Source: Martelella alba (GTDB lineage Bacteria; Pseudomonadota; Alphaproteobacteria; Rhizobiales; Rhizobiaceae). From it: DNA of 64,000 nt. The position numbers and the translations under genes were made by a program. The stretch lies in the NCBI RefSeq assembly GCF_006516955.1, contig NZ_VHLG01000011.1:167890-231889 (forward strand). The letters are read 5' to 3'. Numbering within the stretch: position 1 is the first letter of the stretch; every line of letters begins with the position of its first letter. Positions 1-9,075 of this stretch are shown one piece after another. The notes under the pieces are model-generated. The model made no database searches, had not been told where the DNA came from, and saw only the letters and a list, made by a program, of their open reading frames with translations.

Positions 1-2
1 CG

Positions 3-977
3 GAGGCCGCAGCCGGCCTGTTTGGCGGCACCATGCTGCTGGCGATTGCGATTGGTGGCCTTTACGGCCGCAAGAAACGGGTCTGGTGCCGGCATCTTTG
101 TCCGATCGGGCGCGTCCTCGGCCTGTATTCGCGCCTCGGCGCGGTGCAGTTCACGCCCAAGATCAGGCTGCCCGGCGGCGACGCCTATACACAAAAGGGT
201 GCCTGCCCGACCATGATCGACCTGCCCCGCAAGGCAGAAAGCCGCCATTGCATCGAGTGCTTTCGCTGCGTCCATCCCAATGCTGCCGGCAGCGTCCGTC
301 TCGACATCCGCCGCCCCGGTCGCGAGATCGAGGACATCCGCGACCACCGCGCCAACCGCGCTGAAGCCTGGTTCCTGTTCATGGATACAGGTGTTGCCCT
401 TGGTGGCTTCCTCTGGCTCGTGCTGCCGCAATATCAGCAATGGCGCCAGGCTTTCGGCGTGTTCGCGATCCGCCATCACTGGACATGGGTCACCGAGGTC
501 GGCCCGGCCTTCCTGATGAGCGTGCATCCCGCGCGCGCGGAAGTGTTCCGCTGGCTCGACTTTGTGATGATTGTCGGCTTCATGCTGGCTGTGATGGCGG
601 TGCTGACGGCGGTTCTGGCCACACTGACCTGCGCAAGTGCCTGGCTGTCACGTCGTGCCGGGGCGGACACAGGCTTTGGCCAGCTCTTCACCGAGCTTGG
701 CTATCAATATGCCCCGGTCGCGCTGATGAGCCTGATCATCGGCCTCGGCGCTGAGCTTCTCGACCCCTTGCGCTATACCGGCCTCGGCGAGGCAGGGGCC
801 GGTGCCATCCGTGGCGGGCTGTTCCTGACGGGGCTCATCTGGAGCATATGGCTCGGCTATCGCATTCTCGAGCGACAGCAGGTTTCCCCCCTGCGCCGTA
901 TCCTGCCGCTTCTGCCCGGCATTGCCGGAAGCCTGTTTGTCGGGCTCGGCTGGTGGCCCGCTATCTTCGGGCTTTGA
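3..977 (+). CDS. 4Fe-4S membrane protein (NosR/NapH-like), 5' partial
   Basis: This is the C-terminal part of a membrane-bound polyferredoxin-like protein; the reading frame is open to the left edge, so the ATG at 33 is probably internal. Two cysteine clusters are visible. The first is CRHLCPIG with a further Cys in GACPTM, and the second is CIECFRCVHP, so one or two iron-sulfur clusters are likely. About five hydrophobic segments follow in the C-terminal two thirds. Proteins of this type (NapH, NosR C-terminus, YccM) pass electrons between quinol or other membrane donors and periplasmic or accessory enzymes. The partner cannot be named because the upstream genes are outside the window. The gene converges on the next one with a gap of only three bases. 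Confidence 0.75.
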   Translation, partial: EAAAGLFGGTMLLAIAIGGLYGRKKRVWCRHLCPIGRVLGLYSRLGAVQFTPKIRLPGGDAYTQKGACPTMIDLPRKAESRHCIECFRCVHPNAAGSVRLDIRRPGREIEDIRDHRANRAEAWFLFMDTGVALGGFLWLVLPQYQQWRQAFGVFAIRHHWTWVTEVGPAFLMSVHPARAEVFRWLDFVMIVGFMLAVMAVLTAVLATLTCASAWLSRRAGADTGFGQLFTELGYQYAPVALMSLIIGLGAELLDPLRYTGLGEAGAGAIRGGLFLTGLIWSIWLGYRILERQQVSPLRRILPLLPGIAGSLFVGLGWWPAIFGL

Positions 978-980
978 GGC

Positions 981-1775
981 TCAAAGCCTGGAGGGCAGCG
1001 GGACATGCAGCCAGCGCAAGGCAATAGCGTTGAGCGCGCCGGATTTCAGCGCCTTGTCGATGCTGCTATTGACCGCCTTCAGCAAGGCAGGCTCCCCTTT
1101 ACCCACTCCGATATAGCAAGGCGAATTGCTGATCAGGAACTTCGGTTCCGGCCGGCGCAGAAGCCCTGTCTCCATAATGGTCGCGGCGATGATGTTGCCG
1201 GTTGCAATCGCATCGACAGAGCCCGACAGGAAAGCCGCGATCGTAGCGCCATTGTCATCGTAACGCATGATCGTGGCATCGGCGGGTGCGATATCGGCCA
1301 GCGCCAGATCCTCGATCGAACCGCGCGTCACCCCGACAGTCTTGCCGGCGAGATCCGAGGGATCGGTGATCTTGATGTCACTCGGTGCGAAAATGCCGCT
1401 GTAAAAGGGGGCGTAAGCATGCGAGAAATCGATTGCCTGGCTCCGCTCACGGGTCTTGCCCAGCGACGAAATGATGAGATCGACGCGTTTGCTGACAAGC
1501 GCATCGATCCGCTCATTACTGGCCACGGGCACCAGAACCAGACGGACAGCAAGATCATCGGCGACCAACTGCGCCACATCGATATCATAACCGACCAGCG
1601 CACCGCTTGGGTCCTCGGTACCGAAAGGTGGAAAATCCTCCGGCACAGCGATGCGGATTGCACCCGCCGCCTTGATATCCGAAAGCGTGTCTGCCTGCGC
1701 CGGCACCATCCGGGCGGAAATGCCCAAAGCAAGCGCCAACACAACAAGCACCGAGCGAAATGCCTTGCCTGTCAT
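981..1775 (-). CDS. ABC transporter solute-binding protein, family 3
   Basis: This is a 264-residue periplasmic binding protein of the amino-acid/polar-solute family. A signal peptide of about 28 residues (charged start, hydrophobic core, end at AQA) precedes a typical start of the mature domain (IKAAGAIRIAVPEDFPPFG). The two lobes of a bilobal family 3 protein follow, with GYDIDVAQLVADDL and DLIISSLGKTRERSQ. No permease or ATPase gene is adjacent, so this is an orphan receptor that either uses a transporter encoded elsewhere or acts as a sensor. The ligand cannot be deduced. Confidence 0.8.
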   Translation of the reverse strand: MTGKAFRSVLVVLALALGISARMVPAQADTLSDIKAAGAIRIAVPEDFPPFGTEDPSGALVGYDIDVAQLVADDLAVRLVLVPVASNERIDALVSKRVDLIISSLGKTRERSQAIDFSHAYAPFYSGIFAPSDIKITDPSDLAGKTVGVTRGSIEDLALADIAPADATIMRYDDNGATIAAFLSGSVDAIATGNIIAATIMETGLLRRPEPKFLISNSPCYIGVGKGEPALLKAVNSSIDKALKSGALNAIALRWLHVPLPSRL

Positions 1776-2021
1776 ATCATTCCCCTGATGCGCACTTCTG
1801 CCCCCTGCCCCGCCGATACGCGATATTGAAGCCTCGTGCGTCTATGGTAACGGAGTATGGCCGGGAACGGTCTATTCTTCAAGTTGCAGCGCCATTGTAA
1901 AACCAGGATAACCCGCAGTTTCAAATAGGTATCACGCTTGACTTGTCACAAAGAGCACGAGAGATTTGCTCACGCCCGCCCAAGAGCCATTTCAAGGCCT
2001 CTCCGACAAAAGGATCCCATC

Positions 2022-2582
2022 ATGACGACAACGCCCTGGACGGCAGAGCCGCTGACATTTGGCCACGGACCACGCGTTCTGGAGATTTTTCTGGAACCGA
2101 CCTGCCCCTTCTGCGTCAAGACGTTCAACAAGCTGGATGCATTGCTGGAAGCCGCCGGCGAAGACCGGCTGACGGTGAAACTGCGGCTGCAGTCACAGCC
2201 CTGGCACATGTTTTCCGGCGTCATCACCCGCTGCATCATTGCAGCCTCCACACTGCCGGATGGCCGCGAAATGGCGAAAAAGGTCTTCGCCGCCGTTGGC
2301 GCGCACCGCATGGAGTTTGAATTTGAAGGTCATGCCCGCGGCCCCAACATGGGTGCAACGCCCAACGACATCATCGCCCGGATCGAGGCCTATTCCGGCG
2401 TGCCGCTGAAGGCTGCCTTCGATCAGCAGGGCCTTGAGACCGAGCTCAAATGGCATGCGAAATATGCCCGCCAGAACGGCATTCACGTCTCCCCCACCTT
2501 CATGATCGACGGGCTGATCGCCCCGAAAATGTCGAGCGGCGACACGATCGAGCAATGGATCGCCGAACTCGGACTGAACTAG
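2022..2582 (+). CDS. thioredoxin-fold (DsbA-like) protein
   Basis: The 186-residue product has a thioredoxin fold with a CPFC active site at residues 28-31 and a cis-proline region near HVSPTFMIDG toward the end, both as in DsbA/FrnE-type disulfide oxidoreductases. There is no signal peptide, so it probably acts in the cytoplasm. The frame extends upstream to 1938, but the ATG at 2022 is preferred because an AGGA-like ribosome site lies about ten bases upstream and the family alignment begins there. It stands alone between an orphan binding protein and the catabolic island. Confidence 0.75.
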   Translation: MTTTPWTAEPLTFGHGPRVLEIFLEPTCPFCVKTFNKLDALLEAAGEDRLTVKLRLQSQPWHMFSGVITRCIIAASTLPDGREMAKKVFAAVGAHRMEFEFEGHARGPNMGATPNDIIARIEAYSGVPLKAAFDQQGLETELKWHAKYARQNGIHVSPTFMIDGLIAPKMSSGDTIEQWIAELGLN

Positions 2583-2640
2583 AGTTCAGGCAAGACGAAT
2601 AACACGTGCACTTTTTCACCTGTTGCTCCAACCAGGCCTG

Positions 2641-2669
2641 TTGCCCCGGATGTCAGCCATCCGGGGCAA
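2641..2669. terminator. hairpin between convergent genes
   Basis: A perfect 12-bp stem (TTGCCCCGGATG and its complement) closes a five-base loop between the convergent thioredoxin and aldehyde dehydrogenase genes. It lacks a clear T run on either side, so it is a terminator-like or transcript-stabilising hairpin serving both genes rather than a textbook intrinsic terminator. Confidence 0.5.
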
Positions 2670-2689
2670 GTCGCAAGCGGATCGGTGGA

Positions 2690-4135
2690 TCAGATACGCG
2701 AACTGAAGCCGAGAATTGACTTCACTTCCATGAAGTCGAGCATGCCGAATTCACCCAGTTCGCGGCCATTGCCCGACTGGCCATAGCCGCCAAACGGCGC
2801 ATTGAAATCAAAGTCAGGATTATTGATGAACACCCGGCCGGCACGGAGCCTTAGCGCGACGGCATTGGCATGGTCCTGATCGCCGCTATAGACATAGGCT
2901 GCCAGTCCGTAGGCCGTGCCATTGGCAATCGCCACCGCCTCATCCTCATCACGATAGGTCATGACAGACAGGACCGGCCCGAAAATCTCCTCGCGAGCGA
3001 TCGTCATATCCGGCGTCACATCGGCGAAGATGGTCGGACGCACATAATAGCCGCCGTTCAAACCGTCCGGCCGCCCTGCCCCGCCAACCACAAGACGCGC
3101 GCCCTCTTCCAGGCCGCGCGCAATCATCGCCGTGATCTTGCCGAACTGGGCAGGGCCACTGACCGGTCCGGTGGTCGTCTCCTCAAGCGTCGGGTCACCG
3201 ACGCGGTATTTCTGCGCTTCGGCCTCAGCCTTTGCCAGCACCAGATCCAGCTGGCTTTCATGCACCAGCATGCGGCTTGGCGCGATGCAGGATTGACCGG
3301 AATTGATGAAACAGCGCGCCACGCCATCGCTGACGGCAAGATCAAGATCGGCATCCGGCAGGATAATATTGGCCGATTTTCCGCCGAGTTCCTGATGCAC
3401 GCGCTTGACCGTCGGTGCTGCGGCCATCGCCACGGCGACACCGGCCCGGGTTGAGCCGGTGAAAGACACCATGTCGATATCCGAATGCGCCGCAATGGCA
3501 TGCCCGACCACGGGCCCGGTTCCGTTGACGAGATTGAAAACGCCTTTCGGCACACCGGCCTCATCAAGGATATCCGCCAGCATCAAAGCGCTTAATGGCG
3601 AGATTTCGCTCGGCTTCAGCACCACGGTGCAACCGGCAGCAAGCGCCGGCGCAAGCTTGGTGACAATCTGGTTCAGCGGCCAGTTCCATGGTGTGATCAG
3701 CCCGCAAACACCGATCGGCTCATGCACGATCTTCGTCGTGGCAAGCGTGGTCTCCGGCTGGCGTTCGAAGTCATAGGCCTCCAGCACCCGGGCGGCTTCG
3801 CGAAAATAGATCACGCTGGAGCCGGTCTGCATCACGCGTGAGAGCCAGCGCGGCGAGCCCATTTCCATCGTCACGGCTGCCATCAGCGCCTCCTGCCGCG
3901 CCTCGAGGAGATCGGCGACACGGCGGAGCAGCGCCACGCGTTCGGCGCGCGGCGTCTCGGCGAATTCTGGAAAGGCGGCACGTGCTGCAGCAACGGCGCG
4001 GTCAACATCAGCGGCATTGCCGTAGGCGATGGTCTCGACCACAGTTTCCGTCGCCGGATTGATCATCGGTCCCGTGTCAGATGAGAGCGGTGCGACCCAT
4101 GCGCCATTGATGTAGAACTGACGCGCTGACGTCAT
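2690..4135 (-). CDS. NAD(P)-dependent aldehyde dehydrogenase
   Basis: This is a full-length 481-residue aldehyde dehydrogenase that would oxidise an aldehyde to the acid with NAD(P)+. Family residues are present: the oxyanion Asn in TPWNWP (about 151), the cofactor Lys in VLKPSE (174), the general base Glu in QELGGKS (249), the nucleophile Cys in NSGQSCIAPSR (283), and EEIFGPV. Its start overlaps the aminotransferase stop by four bases (ATGA), so the two are co-translated. A natural pairing is transamination of an omega-amino compound to a semialdehyde followed by oxidation here. The exact substrate is unknown. Confidence 0.9.
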   Translation of the reverse strand: MTSARQFYINGAWVAPLSSDTGPMINPATETVVETIAYGNAADVDRAVAAARAAFPEFAETPRAERVALLRRVADLLEARQEALMAAVTMEMGSPRWLSRVMQTGSSVIYFREAARVLEAYDFERQPETTLATTKIVHEPIGVCGLITPWNWPLNQIVTKLAPALAAGCTVVLKPSEISPLSALMLADILDEAGVPKGVFNLVNGTGPVVGHAIAAHSDIDMVSFTGSTRAGVAVAMAAAPTVKRVHQELGGKSANIILPDADLDLAVSDGVARCFINSGQSCIAPSRMLVHESQLDLVLAKAEAEAQKYRVGDPTLEETTTGPVSGPAQFGKITAMIARGLEEGARLVVGGAGRPDGLNGGYYVRPTIFADVTPDMTIAREEIFGPVLSVMTYRDEDEAVAIANGTAYGLAAYVYSGDQDHANAVALRLRAGRVFINNPDFDFNAPFGGYGQSGNGRELGEFGMLDFMEVKSILGFSSRI

Positions 4136-5514
4136 TTCATCACCCCGAAGGCCTTTGCCGTAGCATCCAGCGCTTCACGGGCAATGGCAAAGACGGTTTC
4201 CATTTCCTCCCTCGTGATCACCAGAGGCGGCATCAGGCTCATCGTATCGCCATTGGCCCTGAAGGCAAGGCCGCGCCGGGCGGCCTCAAGACTGCAATAT
4301 TCACCGATCTTCGCCGCTTCGGGAAAGCTCTCTCTGGTTTTCTTGTCGGCAACAATCTCAAGTCCGCCCATCAAACCGACAACCCGGACATCCCCGATCA
4401 GCGGATGATCGGCAAAGGCCTGCATTTGCTTCGCGAAAAGCGGTGCCAACACATCGCCCGCGCGCTCAACCAGCTTTTCCTCGTCCAGAATACGGATATT
4501 TTCAAGCGCCACAGCACAGCTCACCGGATGGCCGGAATAGGTATAGCCATGGGCCCATTCGCCGCCCTTTTCGATCAGCGTGTCGGCAACCCGGTCGCCC
4601 ATGACCGAGGCTGACAGCGGCATATAGCCCGAGGTAATCGCCTTGCCGAGCTGGATGAAATCCGGCGTGATCCCGTAATAATCGCAGCCGAACCATTGAC
4701 CGGTGCGCCCGAAACCGCAAACCACCTCATCAACCAGCAACAGCACATCATATTTCTTGCAGATGCGCTGGATCTCCGGCCAGTAGCTCATCGGCGGGCA
4801 AATGGCACCGCCTGCGCTTTGCGCCGGTTCGGCGATAAAGGCCGCAACATTGTCAGCCCCGAGTTCCAGGATCTTGTCTTCCAGCCATGACGCGGCGAGA
4901 ACACCGAATGCCTCTCCATCCATGCCATCGGGTGCATTGCGGTAAGGATAGGCGGTTTTCACCCGATGGACATTGCCAAGCGGCAGATCGCCGCCGGCAC
5001 CATGCATCGGAGCCAGTCCCGAGAGACTTGCGGCCATGTGCGTCGAGCCGTGATAAGCGGCTTCGCGGGCGATGATCAGCCGCTTTTCCGGCCGACCTTC
5101 CAGATCCCAGAACCGCCTCACAGCGCGGATGGCGGTTTCATTCGCTTCAGATCCCGAGCACTGGAAGAAGACGTGATTGAGGCTCTCCGGCAGCATTGAC
5201 GTCAGCTTTTCAGCGAGCAGTACCGCACTTTGATGGGTCGTGTTGAAGAAGGACTGGCAATAGGAAAGCTCGGCCATCTGTCTGGTTGCCGCCTCGACCA
5301 GTTCTGCCCGGCCATAGCCGAGACAGACATTGCCAAGCCCGGAAAGCCCGTCAATCATCCGGTTGCCGTCGCTGTCGGTCACATAAATGCCTTCTGCCTT
5401 CACCGCCACGCGGGCGCCGTTCTGGCGCAGCGCCTTGTGATCGGTGAAGGGATGCAGATAATGGGCACGGTCCATGACCTGCCAGGCTTGGGTTCCACGG
5501 GACGACGTATTCAT
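4132..5514 (-). CDS. class III aminotransferase (omega-aminotransferase)
   Basis: This is a 460-residue PLP enzyme of aminotransferase class III, the group containing beta-alanine:pyruvate and taurine-type transaminases. Visible hallmarks are GSEANETAIR (about 121), the PLP-phosphate region YHGST, the Asp of LLVDEVVCGFGRTG (262) that pairs with the pyridine nitrogen, and the Schiff-base Lys in QLGKAITSGY (291). It is coupled translationally to the downstream aldehyde dehydrogenase. Together they would convert an amine released by the nearby amidohydrolases to a carboxylic acid. The amino donor is not determinable from sequence alone. Confidence 0.88.
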   Translation of the reverse strand: MNTSSRGTQAWQVMDRAHYLHPFTDHKALRQNGARVAVKAEGIYVTDSDGNRMIDGLSGLGNVCLGYGRAELVEAATRQMAELSYCQSFFNTTHQSAVLLAEKLTSMLPESLNHVFFQCSGSEANETAIRAVRRFWDLEGRPEKRLIIAREAAYHGSTHMAASLSGLAPMHGAGGDLPLGNVHRVKTAYPYRNAPDGMDGEAFGVLAASWLEDKILELGADNVAAFIAEPAQSAGGAICPPMSYWPEIQRICKKYDVLLLVDEVVCGFGRTGQWFGCDYYGITPDFIQLGKAITSGYMPLSASVMGDRVADTLIEKGGEWAHGYTYSGHPVSCAVALENIRILDEEKLVERAGDVLAPLFAKQMQAFADHPLIGDVRVVGLMGGLEIVADKKTRESFPEAAKIGEYCSLEAARRGLAFRANGDTMSLMPPLVITREEMETVFAIAREALDATAKAFGVMK

Positions 5515-5643
5515 GGGGCACTCTCAATCGGTTTCGCCGCTTGCTGCGGCCTCTCACCGATTTAGCCGTGATCACACGTCAACCGCCAGCAAAGCGGCTG
5601 GCCGCTCCAAGCGGCAAAACATGACGGAGAGTGCAAGGGGTGG

Positions 5644-5670
5644 ATCTGCCGGACAGACGGCCCGGCAGAT
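5644..5670. terminator. hairpin after the amidohydrolase gene
   Basis: A 9-bp perfect stem (ATCTGCCGG and complement) with a nine-base loop lies just past the stop of the 8-oxoguanine-deaminase-like gene, between it and the aminotransferase promoter region. No T tract follows on the minus strand, so termination strength is uncertain. Confidence 0.35.
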
Positions 5671-5682
5671 CGCGGTTTGATG

Positions 5683-7032
5683 TCAGGCAGACGTTGCCGC
5701 CTCCAGAAAACGCCGCGCAGCCTTGCCATGCTCTTCCCGGAGCTTGCCGACATCGACACCGAGCGGATTGCCGTCGACGACCTGCCATTTGCCAGCCACC
5801 ATCATCCGGTCCGCCGCGTGGGCTCCGCAAAGGACCAGGGCAGCAATCGGATCACCCGCACCGGAGAAGCGCAATTCATCCAGCGTAAAGAAGGCGAGAT
5901 CGGCCTGATAGCCGACGGCGATTTTGCCAATATCGCTGCGACCGATACAGGCAGCCGAGCCTTCCGTTGCCCAGCGCAGCACGTCGAGATGGGTGATGGC
6001 CGATGAGCCATAGGTCAGACGGCCGAGCAGCAGCGCCTGGCGCACCCCTTCCATCATGTTGGAATTGTCGTTGGAGGCCGAGCCATCAACGCCAAGGCCA
6101 ACGATTGCACCAGCGGCCTCGAGATCCTTGGTGCGGCACTGGCCGGAGGCAAGCGTCATGTTCGAGGTCGGGCAATGGCAGACGCCGACACGATGGCGGC
6201 CGAGGCGTTTGATCTCGTCATCGGTGAAATGGATGCCATGGGCAAGCCAGACCCGGTCATTCATCCAGCCCACCTCCTCCAGATAATCAACCGGGCGGCA
6301 CTGGAAGTGATGCATGCAATATTCATCTTCATCCAGCGTTTCGCCGAGATGGGTGTGAAGACGGCAATCATGCTTTTCCGCCAGAATAGCGGTATCGATC
6401 ATCAGCTGTTTGGTGACGTTGAAAGGCGCGCAGGGCGCCAGCGCCACCGTCGACATCGAACCTTCAGAGCGGTCATGAAACTTGCCGAGCACACGTTCGC
6501 AATCGGCAAGCACTACGTCGTAATCCTGCATCAGCCGCTCATCGGCAATGCCGCCGCTCTTGGAGCCCATATTGACCGCGCCACGCGTCAGCGCCACGCG
6601 CATGCCAAGCTTCTCGGCCTCTTCCGCCTCGATATCGACGGCATCGGGCATGTCAGCCGCCACCGCATAGAGATGATCCGACGCGGTGGTGCAGCCGGAC
6701 ATTAAAAGTTCGGTCAGCGCCAGACGGACGCCAAGCCGGAAGGTGTCGCGGTTCAGATGCGTGCCCCAGAGCGGATAGAGCACTTTCAGCCAGGGAAAGA
6801 GTTCCTTGTTGATGGCTCCGGGATGCGCGCGCGTCAGTGTCTGGAAGAAATGATGATGAGTGTTGACGAGGCCCGGAATGATAACGTGGCGGCTTGCGTC
6901 ATAAACCTCGTCACACGGCGCTAACGGGCCGTCATTGCCGACCAGTTCAACAATTTTGCCACCTTCGACAACAAGGCCGCCGGGGGCGTTTTCCGCCAGC
7001 ATGGCGATGGGGTTCTTGATCCAGATGCGCAT
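5683..7032 (-). CDS. 8-oxoguanine deaminase-like amidohydrolase
   Basis: This is a metal-dependent amidohydrolase of about 449 residues in the cytosine deaminase/atrazine chlorohydrolase group. The start (RIWIKNP), NTHHHFFQTLTRA metal motif near residue 60, HTHLGE, VCHCPTSNMTLASG and VDGSASND closely match what I know of bacterial 8-oxoguanine deaminases. Those enzymes convert 8-oxoguanine to uric acid and ammonia. A TTG at 7047 would extend it by five residues and overlap the previous gene; the ATG at 7032 (or 7035) fits the family start better. It follows the dihydroxyphthalate-decarboxylase-like gene with no gap, so it belongs to that operon. The true substrate in this pathway may be a related ring. 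Confidence 0.75.
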   Translation of the reverse strand: MRIWIKNPIAMLAENAPGGLVVEGGKIVELVGNDGPLAPCDEVYDASRHVIIPGLVNTHHHFFQTLTRAHPGAINKELFPWLKVLYPLWGTHLNRDTFRLGVRLALTELLMSGCTTASDHLYAVAADMPDAVDIEAEEAEKLGMRVALTRGAVNMGSKSGGIADERLMQDYDVVLADCERVLGKFHDRSEGSMSTVALAPCAPFNVTKQLMIDTAILAEKHDCRLHTHLGETLDEDEYCMHHFQCRPVDYLEEVGWMNDRVWLAHGIHFTDDEIKRLGRHRVGVCHCPTSNMTLASGQCRTKDLEAAGAIVGLGVDGSASNDNSNMMEGVRQALLLGRLTYGSSAITHLDVLRWATEGSAACIGRSDIGKIAVGYQADLAFFTLDELRFSGAGDPIAALVLCGAHAADRMMVAGKWQVVDGNPLGVDVGKLREEHGKAARRFLEAATSA

Positions 7033-7036
7033 CATT

Positions 7037-8011
7037 TCAACTTTCAAGCATATCGGCGGAAAATAGGTCTTCGACGGCGAAATTTGTCGTGATCAGCCCG
7101 TCCTCCAGCATGTAACGGATGATGGTTTCCAGCATGACCCGGTTTCCGGCAAGGCCCGCAGGCCAGTAATCCTTGCCCATCACCGCCTCGGTTTCAAGAA
7201 GCGCCTCCATCTGCCAGGGCAGCATGGTGGAAAGGGCGGCGGCCTCGAAAAGCTTTGCCCGCGCCACGTTCTGCGCCCGCGAGAAAGCATCAAAAAGTGC
7301 TGGCACAACATGCGGATGCGCCTCGGCGATCGGGCGCTTGATCGCCAGAACATGCATGGCCGGAAAGATGCCGGTCTTGTTGAAGTAACCGATCTCGGTG
7401 GCCTTTGGATCGGCAAACAGCCGATCGACCTCGGCAGAGGGCCAGGTGCTCGGCGCACGCGCTGTGTAAAGCGCGTCAATCTCGCCTTTCGCCAGAAGCT
7501 GGGCCAGCCCCATGTCGCGGCGATCCTCGAAGGTGAATTGTTCGGGATAGAATTGCGGATGTTCATCGCCGGTGCGCGGCGTTTCAAAGCCACCGATCAC
7601 ATAGGTGGGCGATGTCCGGTCAAGGCCGTAAGCATCGTGGAATATGCCGCGCAGCCAGACAGCGGCCGCCATATCAAACACCGGAATGCCAATGCGCTTT
7701 CCGGCAAGGTCGGCAGGCTTTTCAAAACCGCGACCGGATTTCACGTAGATGCTGGAGAAGCGGAAATGCCGCGAAGGAAAGATCGGGATCGCCAGATAGG
7801 GCTTTTCGGCCGTTTCCAGCGTTCGTAGATAGGTCGCCAGCGGAAATTCGCATACATCGAAATCATGGGTGGAGAGCTGGCGGTTGAACAGCGCCTGCAC
7901 GCCCATCATCGAAATCTCGGTTTCGATGCCTTCAATCGGCGCCTCGCCATTGGCAAGCGGGCGCGTGCGGTCGCTGTCGGAAAGCCCCAGCTTCAGTTTG
8001 AATGCGCTCAT
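7037..8011 (-). CDS. 4,5-dihydroxyphthalate decarboxylase-like protein
   Basis: The 324-residue product resembles 4,5-dihydroxyphthalate decarboxylase (Pht5) and its relatives, which have a periplasmic-binding-protein fold. Typical features are the opening LKLGLSDSDRTRPLANG, an EFPLATYLR segment, GKRIGIPVFDMAAAVWLRG and a C-terminal helix-rich part. The ATG at 8011 is chosen over the one at 8053 because a GGGGAA ribosome site sits directly upstream and the longer start would overlap the DUF5591 gene. There is no signal peptide, so it is cytoplasmic and more likely an enzyme than a solute receptor. It may decarboxylate an aromatic or heteroaromatic acid, which is inference from family and context. 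Confidence 0.65.
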   Translation of the reverse strand: MSAFKLKLGLSDSDRTRPLANGEAPIEGIETEISMMGVQALFNRQLSTHDFDVCEFPLATYLRTLETAEKPYLAIPIFPSRHFRFSSIYVKSGRGFEKPADLAGKRIGIPVFDMAAAVWLRGIFHDAYGLDRTSPTYVIGGFETPRTGDEHPQFYPEQFTFEDRRDMGLAQLLAKGEIDALYTARAPSTWPSAEVDRLFADPKATEIGYFNKTGIFPAMHVLAIKRPIAEAHPHVVPALFDAFSRAQNVARAKLFEAAALSTMLPWQMEALLETEAVMGKDYWPAGLAGNRVMLETIIRYMLEDGLITTNFAVEDLFSADMLES

Positions 8012-8042
8012 CGGTTCCCCGGTTTTTGTTGTTGAGATGTTT

Positions 8043-9056
8043 CTAAAGGCCAAGACGCGCCATCAGCACGTCGAGCAGTTCCGGCAGGGCCAGCGGCGTG
8101 GCATTGGCACCGCCGCGGGCATAGATCGCCTGGGCGTGGCTTTCGGAAATATCAAGCCGTTGCATCAGCCGCTGAACCGCATCCCGGCACTGGTCCAGTG
8201 TCGGCAGACATTCGATGCGGGCGGATTTCGCCAACTGGTCATTGGCACCTTCAAGCGTCAGATAACCGGAACCGATCTTGCGCCTTGCCACGACCTTGTT
8301 TTCGGACCGCTCTTCGGCGGCGATGACAAAGGAACGATGGGTGAGACCCGGCGCGACCCATGAAATGATATCATCATAGTTGCCGCCGATCCGGGCAACG
8401 ACGGCGGCCACGGCATCGGCCATGGCATTATGCATCAGCACATAATGGCGCTTTTCCTCATCGCCCCAGCGCCATTTGGTATCCGACAGCTTCACCGCCG
8501 TGCAATCGGCCCGCCAGGGCGAGACCGCATTGCCCCGGCCTTCGAACAGGCCCGGATCGTCATAGGCGCAAGCCGGTGAGGCAAGGCCCTTGTACTCAGC
8601 GATATGCTCATAGGGCACAACGCCCATCGGCTCGGAAATCACCATGCGGTGGATCACCGTGCCGGCGTCGTTTTTTAGCGGCGTCAGATTGAGCACCTCG
8701 GGCGCGATCCCGTCTTCAAGACGCGCCACAAGGTCTTGCGGAAGGCTCAGATTGCCGGTCGGGCGAAACCCTTCGGCAATCAGCCGCTGATTGATGGCCT
8801 GATGCTCGGTTGAAAAGGGATAGGGCTTTGTCTTCGTGCAGGGCATGAAGAGCAAGATATGCCGTTTCCCCTCGGGCAGGTCGGGTTGATATTCGTCGCG
8901 GACGAAATCGAGCCATGCCGCGATCCGCGGATGCGCAAGCGAATCGACATTATCCTGCGGGGAATAGATGCACAGCTCCGGGTCAACATGGAAAGGAGCC
9001 TGTATCTTGCGCTTGGATTCTTCGATCCGCTGCTTACGGTTTTCAATCGAGACCAT
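8043..9056 (-). CDS. DUF5591 (archaeosine synthase ArcS-like) protein
   Basis: This 337-residue cytoplasmic protein carries the signature I associate with DUF5591, the domain found in archaeal archaeosine synthase ArcS. MPCTKTKPYPFSTEH (about 70-84) corresponds to the PCS-x-KPYS-x-S-x-SH motif, MVISEPMGVVPYEHIAEY corresponds to the TSPLGVVPRELE segment, and ACAYDDPG corresponds to the HYDxPxTG strand. The rest, including HYVLMHNAMADAVAAVV, is not recognised. No tRNA-binding PUA domain or guanine transglycosylase domain is visible. The gene sits 19 bases after the FAD monooxygenase stop and just upstream of the decarboxylase-like gene, so it is part of the catabolic operon. Its reaction is unknown; it may act on a deazapurine-like ring or make an amide/amidine. 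Confidence concerns the family, not the function. Confidence 0.55.
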   Translation of the reverse strand: MVSIENRKQRIEESKRKIQAPFHVDPELCIYSPQDNVDSLAHPRIAAWLDFVRDEYQPDLPEGKRHILLFMPCTKTKPYPFSTEHQAINQRLIAEGFRPTGNLSLPQDLVARLEDGIAPEVLNLTPLKNDAGTVIHRMVISEPMGVVPYEHIAEYKGLASPACAYDDPGLFEGRGNAVSPWRADCTAVKLSDTKWRWGDEEKRHYVLMHNAMADAVAAVVARIGGNYDDIISWVAPGLTHRSFVIAAEERSENKVVARRKIGSGYLTLEGANDQLAKSARIECLPTLDQCRDAVQRLMQRLDISESHAQAIYARGGANATPLALPELLDVLMARLGL

Positions 9057-9075
9057 CAGTTATCCGTCATTTCAT

